From positions 2,914,001 through 2,978,000 of the forward strand of contig JAKZAN010000007.1 of NCBI GenBank assembly GCA_023053545.1: 64,000 bases of DNA, in the 5' to 3' direction. The translations under genes were made by a program, and so were the position numbers. Positions 1 through 10,400 of this stretch are shown here, one piece after another. Numbering within the stretch: the first letter of the stretch is position 1; each line of letters opens with the position of its first letter. The DNA is from Lepidurus packardi (lineage: Eukaryota; Arthropoda; Branchiopoda; Notostraca; Triopsidae). The notes under the pieces were generated by a model. It was not told the origin of the DNA. It made no database searches and saw only the letters and a program-made list of their open reading frames with translations.

Positions 1-2299
1 GATTGCCAATTCTGCAAACTTCCATTTTCGACTTTTCCGGCTCTAAATTTTATTCTTTGAAAAACGTAAGATTGAAAAAAAATATGCAAAGGGCAAATCA
101 GAGCAAAGCTTGCTTCTCATACTTCGTAATATTGAGTAGATTATTAAGTGCTGTTACAATTTCTTGATATTTTATATACTATTTTTAAATGATTAGATCT
201 AGCGAAAGAACAACTCCATTCCAACATACTGATCAACATCTTGAAAGATTTCGTTAGTTTTACGAACGAAAGGAGCAACACGAAGGAATGAAATCAATGA
301 CGACAGTAATTGCTGCGGCGTTGTTGAAGAAAACCATCTGACTCGTGTAAATTCAGTCGCAAGCATGGTTGGAAGAGCAAGTACTGCCTCCCAGTACGGT
401 TACCAGGAGGTCAAAGTGAGGCACCAATTTCAGCCAAAAGTGGTCTTCATCGCGGATGTAACATTTCAAGTGCTCATGCTTTTTTCAGAATGAATGAAAC
501 AGGAGCTAATAATCTGTAATTAACCGTGTTTTATGCTCCACGTGTAAGGATTTACTCTCAAGTAAAAAAAAAAATTGCTTCTAAATTTCCCTTGACATTT
601 CCCGGGCTGGTCTTGCTCGCAAAGATGAAATAAATGCTGAAAAACAAGCGATTTATAAAAAGTGGCGTTATTAAGCTTGGTTCCCAAAACACAAGTACCA
701 GTAGGTACCGGCCAATACTACACCACCTGACACTTTGGAAAGGTGATACGGTCGGAGTAGGAGAAGGTCACTTGGAAAGCCTGAGTTCATCCATTGGCTA
801 TTTTTTTTCAGTAGAGAGACAAAGGTCTGGAGCTTGTTGTTTGATCATACTTTTTTCCCCCTTTGGTTTTTCTATATGTTTCTGGGTGAGATAGGTGGCT
901 CTGACCAGGTTAGGTTGGCGTGACATATGGGAGCAGCAGGCCTCACGATAGGGTGCTAAGTGTGAAGGCTTTACCTGTTGACATGGGCTTTCCATCACGC
1001 GACCCAACAACATCAACATAGCCCCTTTTTCGGGAACGAGTGTTGATGAGGACACATACATATTCGGAAAGATACGCTCCAGTCTCTCAAAAAACGTGCA
1101 ACTTCCCCCAGAGTCCCTTTTCCCGTTTAAAAAATTAAAATATTTCACTTTTGTCGACGCTTCCACACACCGGTTTGATGTGGCAACCCGAAAAAAAAAA
1201 TTCGATAATTGTACAACGAGAAATCTGACATACCTTCAAAGATCCCAATCTCTTTTGACTGTGAAACACCTATCCGGAGCCTAAACGACAGTAACAATCG
1301 CTTTTACTAGCACGGCAACAACGACAATCCATTCGTGATTGGGATCTCCTTTTCGCTCTTTCAAGTCTGATTCGAGTTCAATTCGGGAACAAAGTCTGTG
1401 AGACTCGGAGTAATTTATCTGTTTTCATTTTTGGTTTTCTTAGAAAAATTCGCAATTTCGTTTTCAGACCTACAAATTAGCTGGGAGTTAAAAGGAGGCG
1501 TACAGGGTAAGAAAATAGGAGATTTAAAAAAATGGTTTTCGGCGGTCAAAGCCAGTTTTTCCTTTTCTTCCCTTCTTTTTTTATTTATTTTTATACGGCC
1601 CCCGAAAAAGAAAGAAAAAAAAAACGAAGAAGAACCGCACGGCTATACACATCATTGGCATACCAAAACCGTACCATACCACAAGGCCACAAAAGGTTAT
1701 AGCCGTATTTAGGCCTATAGGCCCATCAGCAGCTCTCATAGATTTGATGCTAACAGGGCTTCCCTTCCCTTCACAGTCTTTTTATTCTCCCTTTTCCTTT
1801 TCTCTTCTGTTTATTTTGTAAACGTAAAAGAGGCCGCAGTTGCTATTGTCTTTCTTGTGTGGGGCTTTCTTCGGAAAATTGTGCTGCTGCCTTTGAGTAA
1901 CCGAGAACTGTCAGCAAATCAACTTCTGGAGGAGTAAAAACTTGGACTCTGACTGACAACACCAAATCTATATCGCGTGAGTTATTCAATTATACATTAG
2001 AGGAACTATAACCAGTGAAGCCAAACACAAAAGAAAGCCTAACTACCTTCGTATGCTTGTGCTTTTTGGTTCCAGAACTATACACTTGTATTACGAAACC
2101 AAGCGGTTTGATAACAGTAGTATTCAACTTTAATGAAGTAACTAAATTACCAAGTGTTTTAGAGAGGAACTTAACGCTTACATAAGAGTCTGAAGGCAAT
2201 TTCAAGCGTCTTCTCAGGGTGGTTTAAGACTGATTTGCCACCTAGTAAATAATGCATGGCACAATTCCAGTAACCGACAAAGTAAAGGCACTTGGACAG
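1..2299. other. gene-poor stretch, nothing assigned
   Basis: No reading frame here shows a recognisable domain or a convincing chain of splice sites. Short open frames exist on both strands but look like chance. The first exon of a TMTC-like gene lies to the right on the minus strand, so this stretch may be part of that gene's first intron. I looked here for its next exons and did not find them. Confidence 0.5.
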
Positions 2300-2890
2300 T
2301 TTAAAGCTGGTTTATAAAGTTTCGCCAATGTGGGGGACTGAAACTAGCACCTTAGGTTTTACTGACATTTCTGTGAGACTACAGTGAGTCTTCAAAGTTT
2401 TCAAAGGCTAAAAAAGTGTTCAATCTACTTCAATTTCTCTCTATTAAGTCGAAGGCAAGTATCCGCTCTACTTCAGAACCTTTGAATACCGCCACTCTTA
2501 GCTTATAAGAGCTCAAAAATGTAAAAAAATCGAAAAACTTAGGCACACCAAATTAACCAACGGTAAAGAGTTTACAGACTCAATTTAGACCCCAAAAACG
2601 ATCTAAGAATTCCCAAAAGTCTTTTCCAGTCTTTTTAAAACTAATTTGCCCATTTAATACAAGAATTCACGTGAATAAAATAATTCACTTACAATCGAAA
2701 TGATTTAAAGCTTCAGAAATACTGGACTCAAACTAGACCAGTTAAGTTACTCGGAAGCTAAAGTCTTTGGCATTAGGTTACAAAAAAGGTTCAATTCTTT
2801 TAAATTTCTCTCTATTAAGTTTCAGGTCTAGTTTCTAGAACCTTCGACTACAACACCGCTTAGGTAATAAGGAAAGTGCGTGAAACGTGA
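2300..2890. repeat. two degenerate direct repeat units
   Basis: The segments near 2396-2510 and 2749-2880 resemble each other. Both contain the block TTTCTCTCTATTAAGT, preceded by an A-rich run and a TTCAAT motif and followed by similar AACCTT-containing text. The units are diverged and about 350 bp apart. They could be an old tandem duplication or two copies of an interspersed repeat. No coding potential is seen. Confidence 0.4.
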
Positions 2891-3070
2891 CAAAGGAACT
2901 ATGTGAAACAAGATAAACCAATTAAAGTGAAATTCGTACCCTAAACAAGTCTCAATTCACCCTATATTTTCTGTAGGGTGAATTGAAAAACTGGAAGCCA
3001 CACCAAATCCGCGTCGGGAATGATGGAGAAACTTGAAAAGCTTCGAGCAGCAGTCAAGATGGAGGAGAGA

Positions 3071-3079
3071 GGGAAAGAA

Positions 3080-3111
<32 letters not shown>
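3071..3111. repeat. GA microsatellite
   Basis: This is a purine run dominated by (GA)n on the plus strand. It produces long but meaningless Arg/Glu and Leu/Ser open frames on the two strands. Confidence 0.9.
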
Positions 3112-3985
3112 AGCTTCCCAAATAATTCCCGGCGCAAAATGGAACCGTGTGTGCGTGAGTCTCACCAATATCCATATGCGCCAGCATTCTCGGCTACAAA
3201 AGGTCCCAACACGACTCCCTGTCTGGTGGCTACTCGACCACGACCACATAATTCCTCCGTCAAATTACAAAATTAAATACTCGAAAAATCTTGGCAGTAA
3301 AAAAATTCCAGTAGCTCTCGTTAGTTTTGTTTTAGCTTTACATTTCCTCGGCTTCTTCTTGGAAGGGGGTATTCCTTTTACTGCTCAAACAAGAGTTTAA
3401 TACTAACACTTGTTTGTATCACAGCAAGAAGTCCAGTCATAAATCTAAGCAAAGCTACGGGAGTCTTTTCTCTCTAAGGCTTTCAAAAAGTGCGCCGAGA
3501 AATACTTAGCACGCGCCAAGAAACCTCTTCCTGCGCATGCCCCTTGTCATACCACAGAAACCTCTTCAGCTAATTGTTTTCAAAAAGAAGGCAAAAAAGA
3601 ATCCTTAATTCAATTTAAAAGGGGCACCCCTTATTCATCTTTCTCCTTTCAAATGGACTGTTGCCTTCAGAAAAAAAGGATGAAATGACATCCATGGAGA
3701 GCACTTTAGGTAAAAAAAAAAACAGTCCCGAGTGTTAATGGAGTTTCCTGCCGAGGTGAAGAAGACCTTCTCGGTCGGAGTTGGCGTTGGCCCCAGCGTG
3801 GTGCCCCGGACCGCCAGCTTAAGGCGCACCGCTGGGCGCACCGATACACTCTTTTCACACAACCCACGACACCACCAAAAAGTCCTCTTCTGCCCAGCTT
3901 CCTTCCTCCAATTAAAGCCAATGAAAGGCTGTTAGCCTTAAACCAACAGAGCATCATAACGCTTTAAAGAGCTAAAAAGGCCCGA
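3112..3985. other. non-coding stretch, nothing assigned
   Basis: Overlapping frames on both strands around 3635-3957 are open, probably because this patch is richer in GC. None carries a known motif or good splice sites. Confidence 0.4.
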
Positions 3986-4290
3986 GAATCATTGGGAATC
4001 ACTCCGAAAACCTCAGGACTCTTCTTAGCCGCCAGTGACTTGAACGCCTTTTCTCTCGCGTCCTTGTGAATCTCAACTGAAATTCAGCCTATTTCAGCCG
4101 AACTCGGTCTAGTAGCCTTGCAAAGAATCACTTTAGAATCACTTAGAAGTCCCGAGAATCACGAGAATTACGGAATCGTTGAGAAGGGAGTGTTCCACTT
4201 GAACACAACCCCCTCTTTCGATCCCCAAGCTTGCTTTTAACCAATACGTTGTAACCTTTCCAAATCACTTTCGAATCACTAGAGAATCAC
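3986..4290. repeat. cluster of GAATCACT motifs
   Basis: About eight copies of the 8-mer GAATCACT or close variants occur within 300 bp, near 3986, 3995, 4127, 4137, 4157, 4265, 4274 and 4284, mostly in one orientation. A reverse-oriented AAGTGATT follows near 4341. The spacing is irregular, so this is not a simple tandem repeat. The cluster sits just downstream of the TMTC-like first exon, in its presumed first intron. Its function is unknown. Confidence 0.5.
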
Positions 4291-4467
4291 TTGGAACGTC
4301 CCAGAATTCCACCCAAAAACTTTGGAAAGGGTTTCGATTCCCCAAGTGATTTGGACGCTCCCTTCGACGGCCTAAGACACTCAAAAATTCGATGACACTA
4401 CCACCCCCACCACCGAGCTGTGTGCAAATATGTGGGGAATGCGGTTGATATATTTTTTTTCTTTTAC

Positions 4468-4553
4468 CTGTCGTCGTAAGCGAAATCCGCATGGAGGGTA
4501 TTGTAATAGAGCAGCAGGGCCACCAAAGTACTCAACACCACCGGATGATCCAT
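4468..4553 (-). CDS. TMTC-like O-mannosyltransferase, first coding exon only
   Basis: This minus-strand exon starts at the ATG at 4553 and ends at 4468 in a GTAAAAG donor, giving 28 codons plus two bases. The peptide begins MDHPVVLSTLVALLLYYNTL and ends ADFAYDD. A short N-terminal hydrophobic helix followed by an F-x-Y-DD motif is the signature of the start of TMTC proteins, ER multi-pass enzymes with a C-terminal TPR array that O-mannosylate cadherins and related proteins. The Asp pair belongs to the proposed catalytic site of this GT-C fold family. An ATG at 4564 opens a 10-codon upstream frame that overlaps this start. A TTCAGT initiator-like site lies at 4591-4596 on the minus strand. The remaining exons are not visible and are presumably beyond position 1. 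The identification rests on one short exon. Confidence 0.68.
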
Positions 4554-4596
4554 AGAGGGGCCATGCTCACCGCTGGAGCGAGGCGGCCAAACTGAA

Positions 4597-6060
4597 CGGA
4601 CACTCAATGAAACTGGGGCCCTTGTTCGCTTGTTGCTTGAGCCTCATCGTCTCTTAACTCTCTTCTTCTCTTCTCAACTCTCAATCTCTCTCTCTCGCGC
4701 TCCTCTGGCTCTATTGTCCGTGTTAGTGTAAAAGTGTGTCTTCTTCCTTCTCCTTTCTTGTCTTCCTAGCGTCTCCTAGCCAACTAAAAAGGGCTCCCCA
4801 AGCGCCAAATAAAAGGGGGGGAGGGAGATAGATAGAGGAGTGTGGCGGGGGAAGGGGGTTGTACCTCTTCGAGAATGCCCCGCTCAGACCAAAAAGCAGC
4901 AGCTTAACAACACAACACGCAGCGGACACTACCACCACACACACATATACACTCGTCCCTCGGTTTTTCTTCTCTCTCACTCTCAGCTCCCCCCCCCCCC
5001 TCAAGCCGCCCCAGCCTCCACTCTTTGCCCCCCCTCCTTCTGCCCCTCTTTCTCCAGGTTTGGGTTCAGTTCGAAAGACAACAGACAAGGTAGTAAAATA
5101 AAATAGAAAAAAAAGACTTGTTGCGCGCAGTACAGTGCTGTCCCTCGGGCCCTTTTCAACTTACCCCACCAAAAAGCAGGTATCCCTAAACCTTCCGCCT
5201 GCCTTCCTCACCCGCCCCTCTTCCGACCCGCCGAACCCAAAATGCAACGCCAAAAGGGAAGCGGAGTTGTGCCACAACTCCCACATCCATGTGATATAGC
5301 TGCTGTAAATGCTAGCCCCAGCCAGAAACCTTTCCGGAGGGGGGGTTTAGGTGATCAACAGGTATATATCTTTTACCTTTACACATATCCTTTAGTTGTG
5401 TGGGCACGGAGCCTCTTTCTCTCAAAGTTCCCTGTAACGAAGAGCAGTTCATACGCCACCAAAAGACAGAAAGAATAGAAGCTTTAACAGGTTCAAGAAG
5501 GAACCAAAAGGTAAAAAAGAAGATGTGGATGGGCCCAAAGTATACGCACAAGCACACACTCACATGCGTGCATATTACTTCACACAACAATAAGGCCCTG
5601 GAGGCTACAGGCCTTGTCTTCCATCTCTCGGGGCCCACGGTTCCATCCGCAAACTTTCCCTTTTTCTCGCCAGACGCTTTTTGCACCCAAACGCGGCTGA
5701 ATAGCGAAGGGCCTCGCGACGGGAAGGGGGCGTGTCTGAGACCTACGGGTCCTTGATAACCTTCCCAGCTTCTTCTTAAGCATTTTTTTTCATTCAGAAA
5801 AGGTTTTTTTAAACCTGCGGCTTACTTAAGGACGACTAAAGGTAAGAAAGCACTTCCAGTCCGCGGTTTAGTCCAGTCCGATTCGCGGATTGAAAATCGC
5901 ATTCTCTTTAGGTCCATTCTGGTTCAATCAGCGATTCGCAGCCTGGCTTACGAACCGCAATTAACGTTCGAATTTCTCGAACTATGTTATGAATTTTTCA
6001 ATGTTTCAAAAGTGTTATTTAATTTGCAAAGCCGGTTAGCAACAGAAATCCGCGGGCTAG
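4597..6060. other. CT-rich stretch with a possible first exon at 5242-5361
   Basis: The stretch is rich in CT microsatellite (about 4670-4700), a C12 run (4989-5000) and pyrimidine tracts, which gives spurious Pro/Ser-rich frames. On the plus strand an ATG at 5242 opens 40 codons ending exactly in a CAG followed by a GTATAT donor at 5362. That would fit a first coding exon divergent from the TMTC-like gene, but its peptide is not recognisable. I see nothing else here. Confidence 0.35.
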
Positions 6061-6074
6061 ATTAGAGTGAGTCG

Positions 6075-6406
6075 ATGGAACTTGGTGAGCCAATACTCCC
6101 GCGCGCGAAATTCAAATTTTCGACTTCTACGCCTAAAAGAGAGCGAACTTCCAATTCTGGGAAACTTGTCGACTTTGCAAGGTAAAAGCAATCAGAAAAA
6201 CAGAAAGGGAGCAAAAACTGGAAACCGACACGCACAGCTGTTGCATGTTGCAGAACCACATAATCAAGGTAATACCCCCCCTCCTCCCCGTCTTGCCAAG
6301 CATTACCAAAGAAAATAACAGCTCAGATGGTACGCGCATATTCATCACTCGGTCTCTAAAAACCGGCGCCAAGGGTACTTCAAAGCCAAAAGCAAAGAAA
6401 AAGTAG
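6075..6406 (+). CDS. candidate small basic protein, two exons, unidentified
   Basis: An ATG at 6075 (context GTCGATGG) opens 35 codons plus two bases, beginning MELGEPILPRAKFKFS and ending at an AAG followed by a GTAAAAG donor at 6182. Joining to an AACAG acceptor at 6321 keeps the frame and gives a short tail SDGTRIFITRSLK ending in a Lys-rich stretch and a TAG stop at 6404-6406, for 63 residues in all. The composition (mixed hydrophilic, basic C-terminus) looks more protein-like than its surroundings. A pyrimidine tract lies about 30-45 nt before the acceptor. I do not recognise the family. It could be chance, or part of a longer gene whose first exon is at 5242-5361, since the phases would allow that. 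Confidence 0.33.
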
Positions 6407-6665
6407 AATGATCACTAGCCAAATCGAGCTCAGCAATTGGTCTAAACCTCACTGCAATGTATCCTCTAAACATTCGTTGGTTGGCTCAAACTCCCCCTTG
6501 GAAGTGATCACCGCAAAAAAGTTGCCATGGGCATCCACGAATCCTAGCGATTTTGCGCAACGCTTGCGCAGTATAGTGCATTATCGGTACAACCTTTGTA
6601 AACCCCCTTAAAAACCGAAATTCGCACAAAAAATTTTTACGGTCGCCAAACTATAGGGTTAAGAG

Positions 6666-7401
6666 CACAGTATAAAAGTTTTCACAGTATGGTAACTGGG
6701 GTATCTTCCAATGCAAAGGGATTAGGACGACTTTCTCGGTCCCCAGAGTAAATTGAGGTAAAAGACCAGAATATCGAAGGGTACATTCGGAAACCTCTCT
6801 TTGTAGTTCAAAAAAGGTCACGACGGTTTACAAAGCGCGGAATTTAAATCTATTGCTTTAAAATTTGTTAGCTTAAAAGAAAGGTCAATTAACTAAATCA
6901 AAACACAACACATATAGACATTATAGACTATTTCGCGTTACCCAGGTTGCACCACGAGGAGGCAGTCTATTTTGCAACCCATACATGGGTGTATTATAAT
7001 ATGCAGGTTCAACCCCGTATACTATAAAATACCTACGTATATTAATGTCTATATATGTTGTTATGACTATTTACGTCTATATACGAGTTGGCTAAAATTA
7101 CATTAGTTAAAGCTTATCATTAGACTTACATTGTAGGGTAAATTTCAATTCAATTTTTTATTACATTAATTACTGTTTATATGAAATTGAAAACAGTAGA
7201 ACGTAGCAAGTGCTTCCCTTTCTTTACGAATTAGCAAGCAATGTGAACGTGAAAGAGATTACCCTACGACTTTAATACCAAGATCCAGCATAATCATTTC
7301 TGGGAGAAAATCTTTCAAATTCGCGCAATGCTAGTCGAATTTTACGTCAGGGGTATTTTAAGATACCCCAGTTACCATACTGTGAAAACCTTTATACTGT
7401 G
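6666..7401. mobile_element. non-autonomous DNA transposon, hAT-like, 736 bp
   Basis: Both ends carry a 42-bp terminal inverted repeat (6666-6707 and 7360-7401) beginning CACAGTATAAA, with one mismatch between the arms. The flanks GTTAAGAG (6658-6665) and GTTAAAAG (7402-7409) match at seven of eight bases, which fits an 8-bp target duplication as made by hAT transposases. The interior is AT-rich with no transposase frame, so this is a MITE-type derivative. Confidence 0.75.
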
Positions 7402-10400
7402 GTTAAAAGTGTCTGTTTCTGAAGAATAACAAAATAACACGCAAACGAAAAAGGTATTTTTTTACGGAAAAGCGGTTGTGGACAAAAAGAAAATCTTTTG
7501 CTCCCGCGCCAAGGTGAAATCCGAGTTTGGTCAACTCACACCAAACAAGGCCAATACCAGAAGCTGTTAAGAAAACCGGCAGAAAACTACCAACAGCCAA
7601 GAAGCATTTAAAGACCTCGCTAATTACTACCGTAAAGTCCCAACCCACCCGGCAAGCTAAAGCAACACACACAGATGGCACACTTACACACACACACGGA
7701 CACACGGGTTGCTTTTTATGTGTCCCGGCACATCAGAGACGGTGAACAAGTCCATAAAAAATACATTTGCAAAGCAAGTTACAAACTGGTAGTCTTAAGG
7801 GGGAAAAGTCCCTCAAATTGGCTAGATAATGACAAACACTTTTAACGGGACTTTCACGGTAAACAGTGCCAATTTCTTTCTCCCACATTCCGTCTCCCAT
7901 TCCATCTATCCCAAGATGCAAAAAATTACTTGATACAACAAAGAAGAAAACCATAATTTAAAAGAGAAACAAAAATAGACGTTTTTAGGAAGATTTCAGG
8001 CTCACTTTCAAACATAACCTTCTATTTGTATACCACACTTTTACCTGTCATCCAAAAACACTTTAGAAAAAAAAATCTAGGAAGACCGTATTTGATCTCA
8101 CACAGCATCCCAATCTCTTAGACCCTGAAAGGCGACTATAAATATATGACCATTTCATTTAGGTTCTAAATTCCACAGAATCTCATCCTCGAGAAACGGG
8201 TTTACATTGCTTTCGAGAAACATTTACATTGCTTTCGAAAATCTTAAGCAAATCATATTCACTTAATCCTGAAATATTTCTGGACGGAATGATTCCACTA
8301 CATAACCAAAACGTCGGACGATACATGAAGTAATGGTTTAGGTACGTACAATACTTTAAACTCCATACCACCTTCTGAATTCCTAACTATTTAAGGTACG
8401 TATTTAAGGGAAGTACGTGCGTATTCTGACTATTTAAGATACGTACTGTTAGATATACCCGCCCTTTGAAAGAAGTACCGTTTTGTGCACATTCTTCTAT
8501 ATTCCTGTTTTAGTTTGCTAATTTGGGACTCTGATTTTCACAATTTCTAGAAAAGCTTTCTAGAAAAGTTTTGCTGTTGCGCATTACTTAAGTATAAAAT
8601 CTTGTGCTACAATATATGAGCATTACGGTGAAAAAATGCTATTTTTTGCGTAATTTCTAGACTGATTATCAAATTACGGCCGATGTCTGTATTACTCACC
8701 AAAGGTTAACATTTAATATTCCGAAATTATTTTGTAAAAATACTCGATATTTTCTGGTTTGGAGAATGTCGTAAAGTAATGAGAGCCAAGAAGGGAATAA
8801 GGGCATACAGCCAAAACCTTTTGACTCCGACCAGCATGCCAGTAACCATAGCCAGCGAGTCAACAAGAGAAAGAGAGCGTGTCTGCCTCATTATCACCCT
8901 AATTAATCTTCCTGAACGCACCATTCGTCACACCGGGCGACCAAATACGACATGTATGTTGTGTCAAGAGCGAAGGAAAACAGGGGGAGCAAAGGGACAC
9001 GTTCTCACAAAAAGGCCCTCAAAACCTATTCCTATCATTCGTATGGAATGCCCAAATGGCCGCGAAGTATTTCCTTTCTACTTGATTGTATATAGTGAAT
9101 AGCTAAAAAAAAAAAAAAACGCATAATTATTTCTGGTCAACTTTGAAATACATCATCCGTATCCATCCGCAGAAAATAGAAACTGAATACAGCGAATAAA
9201 ACTTAAATTAAAAGAATCATATCACATACCAAAAATTACACGTAATTCTAGCTTCGTCAGAAAATGTTGCGCCGCTTCTGAGCCATTTGAACATATACGT
9301 ATATTTTGAATTACGCATTTTGAACTAATAATTGATTCGTTATGCCGATTCCAGCAAAGCCGCGTTAAGGAGTTGATCATAACATTATAATTGTACCAAA
9401 AATAATCTACACAATCCAATTAGGATGAGTAGTAAAACGAGCTTTTTATGTTCAAGGGAACGGAATTTAGAAGAGCAAACAGGGCTATATAGGATAATTT
9501 TCGTTTTTTGCACAATTGCACGTAATTATACGCAGTATTTGTTTTTGTAGTTCGGGGCAAAAATGACGCCATTACATCTAATTCGGTATAACCAGATGGG
9601 TCATAATTCCTTTTAAGCCGCACGGTTTTGCACTTAAACCCGACAACCGGAATGGCTACCGGAAACTTCCATCATGGCGGGAGAACGCAATCACTGGAAA
9701 CCCTAAACGCATTCGTTTAGGAGTTAAGGATTTTTGATAGCGTGTTATTCAGCCATTGTTGTCTTTGTCAGGAGTAAGGAACTCAGACTAACACTAACAA
9801 ATAACCTTTTTTGTTTCCCTTAGACAAATGCCTAAAGTCCATGAAGAAAAGCTAACCGCCAAACTTAAATACAAAAATTTCAAGGGTAATCAATCCAAGA
9901 ATGTCTGCTAAAAATTGGTCTCAGCTAGATTATAAATTTAGACATCCCTAGACATCCTCTAAAGATTTCCTAATGTTCTCAACGCATATCATCAATATAA
10001 CAATTTAGCAAGACAACCTCTACTGAAAACAAATCGAATTATATTGAACACAAATATTATTAAAGTACGCTATGAATTTTTTGGCGTCAAGCCGAAATGT
10101 TGTTAACAAAATACTTGTATAAATGTAAAGAAACGACTCTTCATGGAAGTTTTGCAATAATATTCTCAGGAAACGCGACTAACGCCCACGTGTGGCCTGG
10201 GGCAACCGCGGGAAAGAAGAAGAAAATGGCGGCAAGGGGAGGGGCTTAGGGATAGCCCAAGGTATTATGAGATCATCGAATGGTTTGAACTGCTTTTCTT
10301 GGTAATTTACCTGTTTTTTGGTAATTAAACGTAATACCCCGACTAGATTGGATACTAATATCAATTAAATGTTCGTGGTAATTAGCTATTGTAAATTAAA

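Noticed and set aside
3020-3400. 126-codon plus-strand frame rich in Arg/Glu
   Set aside because: It is driven by the GA microsatellite; the opposite strand is also open and there is no domain.
4723-5106. Several overlapping Pro/Ser- and Gly-rich frames on both strands
   Set aside because: Pyrimidine-rich low-complexity DNA with a C12 run keeps many frames open at once.
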